A stretch of 64,000 nucleotides of DNA from Pseudomonas paraeruginosa PA7 (lineage in GTDB: Bacteria; Pseudomonadota; Gammaproteobacteria; Pseudomonadales; Pseudomonadaceae): positions 5,026,001 through 5,090,000 of the forward strand of contig NC_009656.1 of assembly GCF_000017205.1 (NCBI RefSeq). Reading direction: 5' to 3'. How positions within the stretch are numbered: position 1 is the first letter of the stretch; every line of letters begins with the position of its first letter. Shown here one piece after another: positions 63,037-64,000 of this stretch. A model generated the notes under the pieces. It had not been told where the DNA came from and ran no database searches. It saw only the letters and a list, made by a program, of their open reading frames with translations. The position numbers were made by a program, and so were the translations under genes.

Positions 63037-63618
63037 ATGGCTTTCGAATTGCCGCCGCTGCCTTACGAAAAGAACGCCCTTGAGCCGCACATTTCCGCCG
63101 AGACCCTGGAATACCACCACGACAAGCACCACAACACCTACGTGGTGAACCTGAACAACCTGATCCCGGGCACCGAGTTCGAAGGCAAGAGCCTGGAAGA
63201 GATCGTCAAGACCTCCTCCGGCGGCATCTTCAACAACGCCGCCCAGGTGTGGAACCACACCTTCTACTGGAACTGCCTGAGCCCCAACGGCGGTGGCCAG
63301 CCCACCGGTGCCCTGGCCGACGCGATCAACGCCGCCTTCGGCTCCTTCGACAAGTTCAAGGAAGAGTTCACCAAGACTTCCGTCGGCACCTTCGGCTCCG
63401 GCTGGGGCTGGCTGGTGAAGAAGGCCGACGGCTCCCTGGCCCTGGCCAGCACCATCGGCGCCGGCAACCCGCTGACCAGCGGCGACACCCCGCTGCTGAC
63501 CTGCGACGTTTGGGAACACGCGTACTACATCGACTACCGCAACCTGCGTCCGAAGTACGTCGAAGCGTTCTGGAACCTGGTCAACTGGGACTTCGTGGCG
63601 AAGAACTTCGCTGCCTGA
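63037..63618 (+). CDS. sodB: Iron superoxide dismutase
   Basis: 193 residues, typical FeSOD. It converts superoxide to peroxide and oxygen in the cytoplasm. Iron ligands follow the family pattern: His27 (LEYHHDKHH), His74 (NHTFYWN), and Asp157 and His161 ([12 protein letters not shown]). The start [10 protein letters not shown] follows AGGAGAG; 20 codons upstream in frame are not used. The short linker [17 protein letters not shown] and LAxxxG around residues 70-80 are Fe-type. Its expression is expected to depend on iron, with small RNAs acting on the leader region (knowledge of the family; not visible here). Confidence 0.97.
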   Translation: MAFELPPLPYEKNALEPHISAETLEYHHDKHHNTYVVNLNNLIPGTEFEGKSLEEIVKTSSGGIFNNAAQVWNHTFYWNCLSPNGGGQPTGALADAINAAFGSFDKFKEEFTKTSVGTFGSGWGWLVKKADGSLALASTIGAGNPLTSGDTPLLTCDVWEHAYYIDYRNLRPKYVEAFWNLVNWDFVAKNFAA

Positions 63619-63633
63619 GTCTGTTCAGAACCA

Positions 63634-63665
63634 CGAAAAAGCCCGGCATTCGCCGGGCTTTTTCG
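63634..63665 (+). terminator. Intrinsic terminator after sodB
   Basis: Perfect 14-bp stem cgaaaaagcccggc / gccgggctttttcg with a 4-nt loop, 15 bases after the stop. Confidence 0.93.
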
Positions 63666-63798
63666 TTTTAATCTGTGGCCCAGGAGCCATCGTCTACCCT
63701 CAGGAACTGGTAGACCTCCGCTCGTGTTAGCCTCTTGAGGCAAAGAAGTTCTGCCTACCGGCTTGTCTTTCGCCCTGGCGACGTACAAGGAAGGCCCC

Positions 63799-64000
63799 TT
63801 GAAACTGGACTCCCGACACAGCCTCTCGCTCAAGCTGCTGCGTGTCGTGCTACTGGCGGCGCTGGCCGTTGGCGCAGTGCTCAGTTGCGCACAGATCGTC
63901 TTCGACGCCTACAAGGCCAGGCAGGCGGTGAACAGCGACGCCCAGCGCATCCTCGCGATGGTCCGCGACCCGTCCACCCAGGCGGTCTACAGCCTCGACC
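63799..64000 (+). CDS. bifA: c-di-GMP phosphodiesterase BifA (3' end missing)
   Basis: The first 67 codons are visible, from the TTG at 63799 (MKLDSRHSLSLKLLRVVLLAALAVGAVLSCAQIVFDAYKARQAV when read as Met) with AAGGAAGG four bases before it; the gene continues past the window. One membrane helix at about residues 14-32 is followed by the beginning of the periplasmic sensory domain. In P. aeruginosa BifA is an inner-membrane GGDQF/EAL enzyme that degrades c-di-GMP and opposes SadC. Identification rests on this N-terminus and its position after sodB; the catalytic domains are not in the window. Confidence 0.88.
   Translation, partial: MKLDSRHSLSLKLLRVVLLAALAVGAVLSCAQIVFDAYKARQAVNSDAQRILAMVRDPSTQAVYSLD

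Overview
The window is chromosomal DNA of Pseudomonas aeruginosa, or a strain very close to it. It is GC-rich and densely coded. It carries genes typical of that species in a familiar order: the pctC/pctA/pctB amino-acid chemoreceptors, mvaT, sadC, the ornithine-lipid genes olsBA, pyeR-pyeM-xenB, feoABC, sodB and the start of bifA. From memory this matches roughly PA4307 to PA4367 of strain PAO1; no database was consulted. I saw no rRNA, tRNA, CRISPR array, insertion sequence or prophage.

Layout. 1-7.7 kb: three chemoreceptor genes (the first truncated by the window edge) with near-identical signalling halves, interrupted by a HerA-like ATPase gene. 7.9-10.8 kb: an overlapping glycosyltransferase / deacetylase-like / flippase-like trio. 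10.7-14 kb: purU, the H-NS-like silencer MvaT and exonuclease I. 14.2-21.9 kb: a membrane protein, then a tightly overlapping six-gene RDD-SpoIIM-DUF4129-DUF4350-MoxR-DUF58 operon. 21.9-25.2 kb: a PilZ protein, small envelope proteins and lipoproteins, and a tandem universal stress protein. 25.2-31.5 kb: pyruvate kinase, an enoyl-CoA hydratase / 2Fe-2S reductase / SadC group, and class I fumarase. 31.5-39.2 kb: a secreted hydrolase that may be strain-variable, MntH, a ribbon-helix-helix protein, a DJ-1/PfpI protein, a lipoprotein, a membrane acyltransferase, a PLD-type cardiolipin synthase and a YceI protein. 39.2-44.1 kb: a peptidase-MFS-amidase-IclR catabolic cluster. 44.3-48.2 kb: a second YceI, a small Cys-rich protein, a NylB/beta-lactamase-fold hydrolase, a diiron-type metallo-beta-lactamase-fold protein and an acyl-CoA-dehydrogenase-like protein. 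48.4-51.5 kb: olsBA, a universal stress protein and AcpH. 51.6-64 kb: pyeR-pyeM-xenB, feoABC, a coiled-coil membrane protein, two NAD(P)-type oxidoreductases, argP with an ACT-domain gene and a LysE exporter, sodB and bifA.

Shared themes are environmental sensing (amino acids, oxygen, phosphate, ferrous iron), envelope lipid remodelling and c-di-GMP signalling (SadC synthase, BifA phosphodiesterase, a PilZ protein). Several regulatory sites can be read directly: Anr-type boxes before both universal stress genes, a PhoB-like box before olsB, a TTAAG-N6-TTAAG (BqsR-type) box before feoA, and dyads before pyeR. Nothing here is a clearly new defence or mobile system. The least understood parts are the 7.9-10.8 kb trio, the MoxR operon and the free-standing diiron-type protein.
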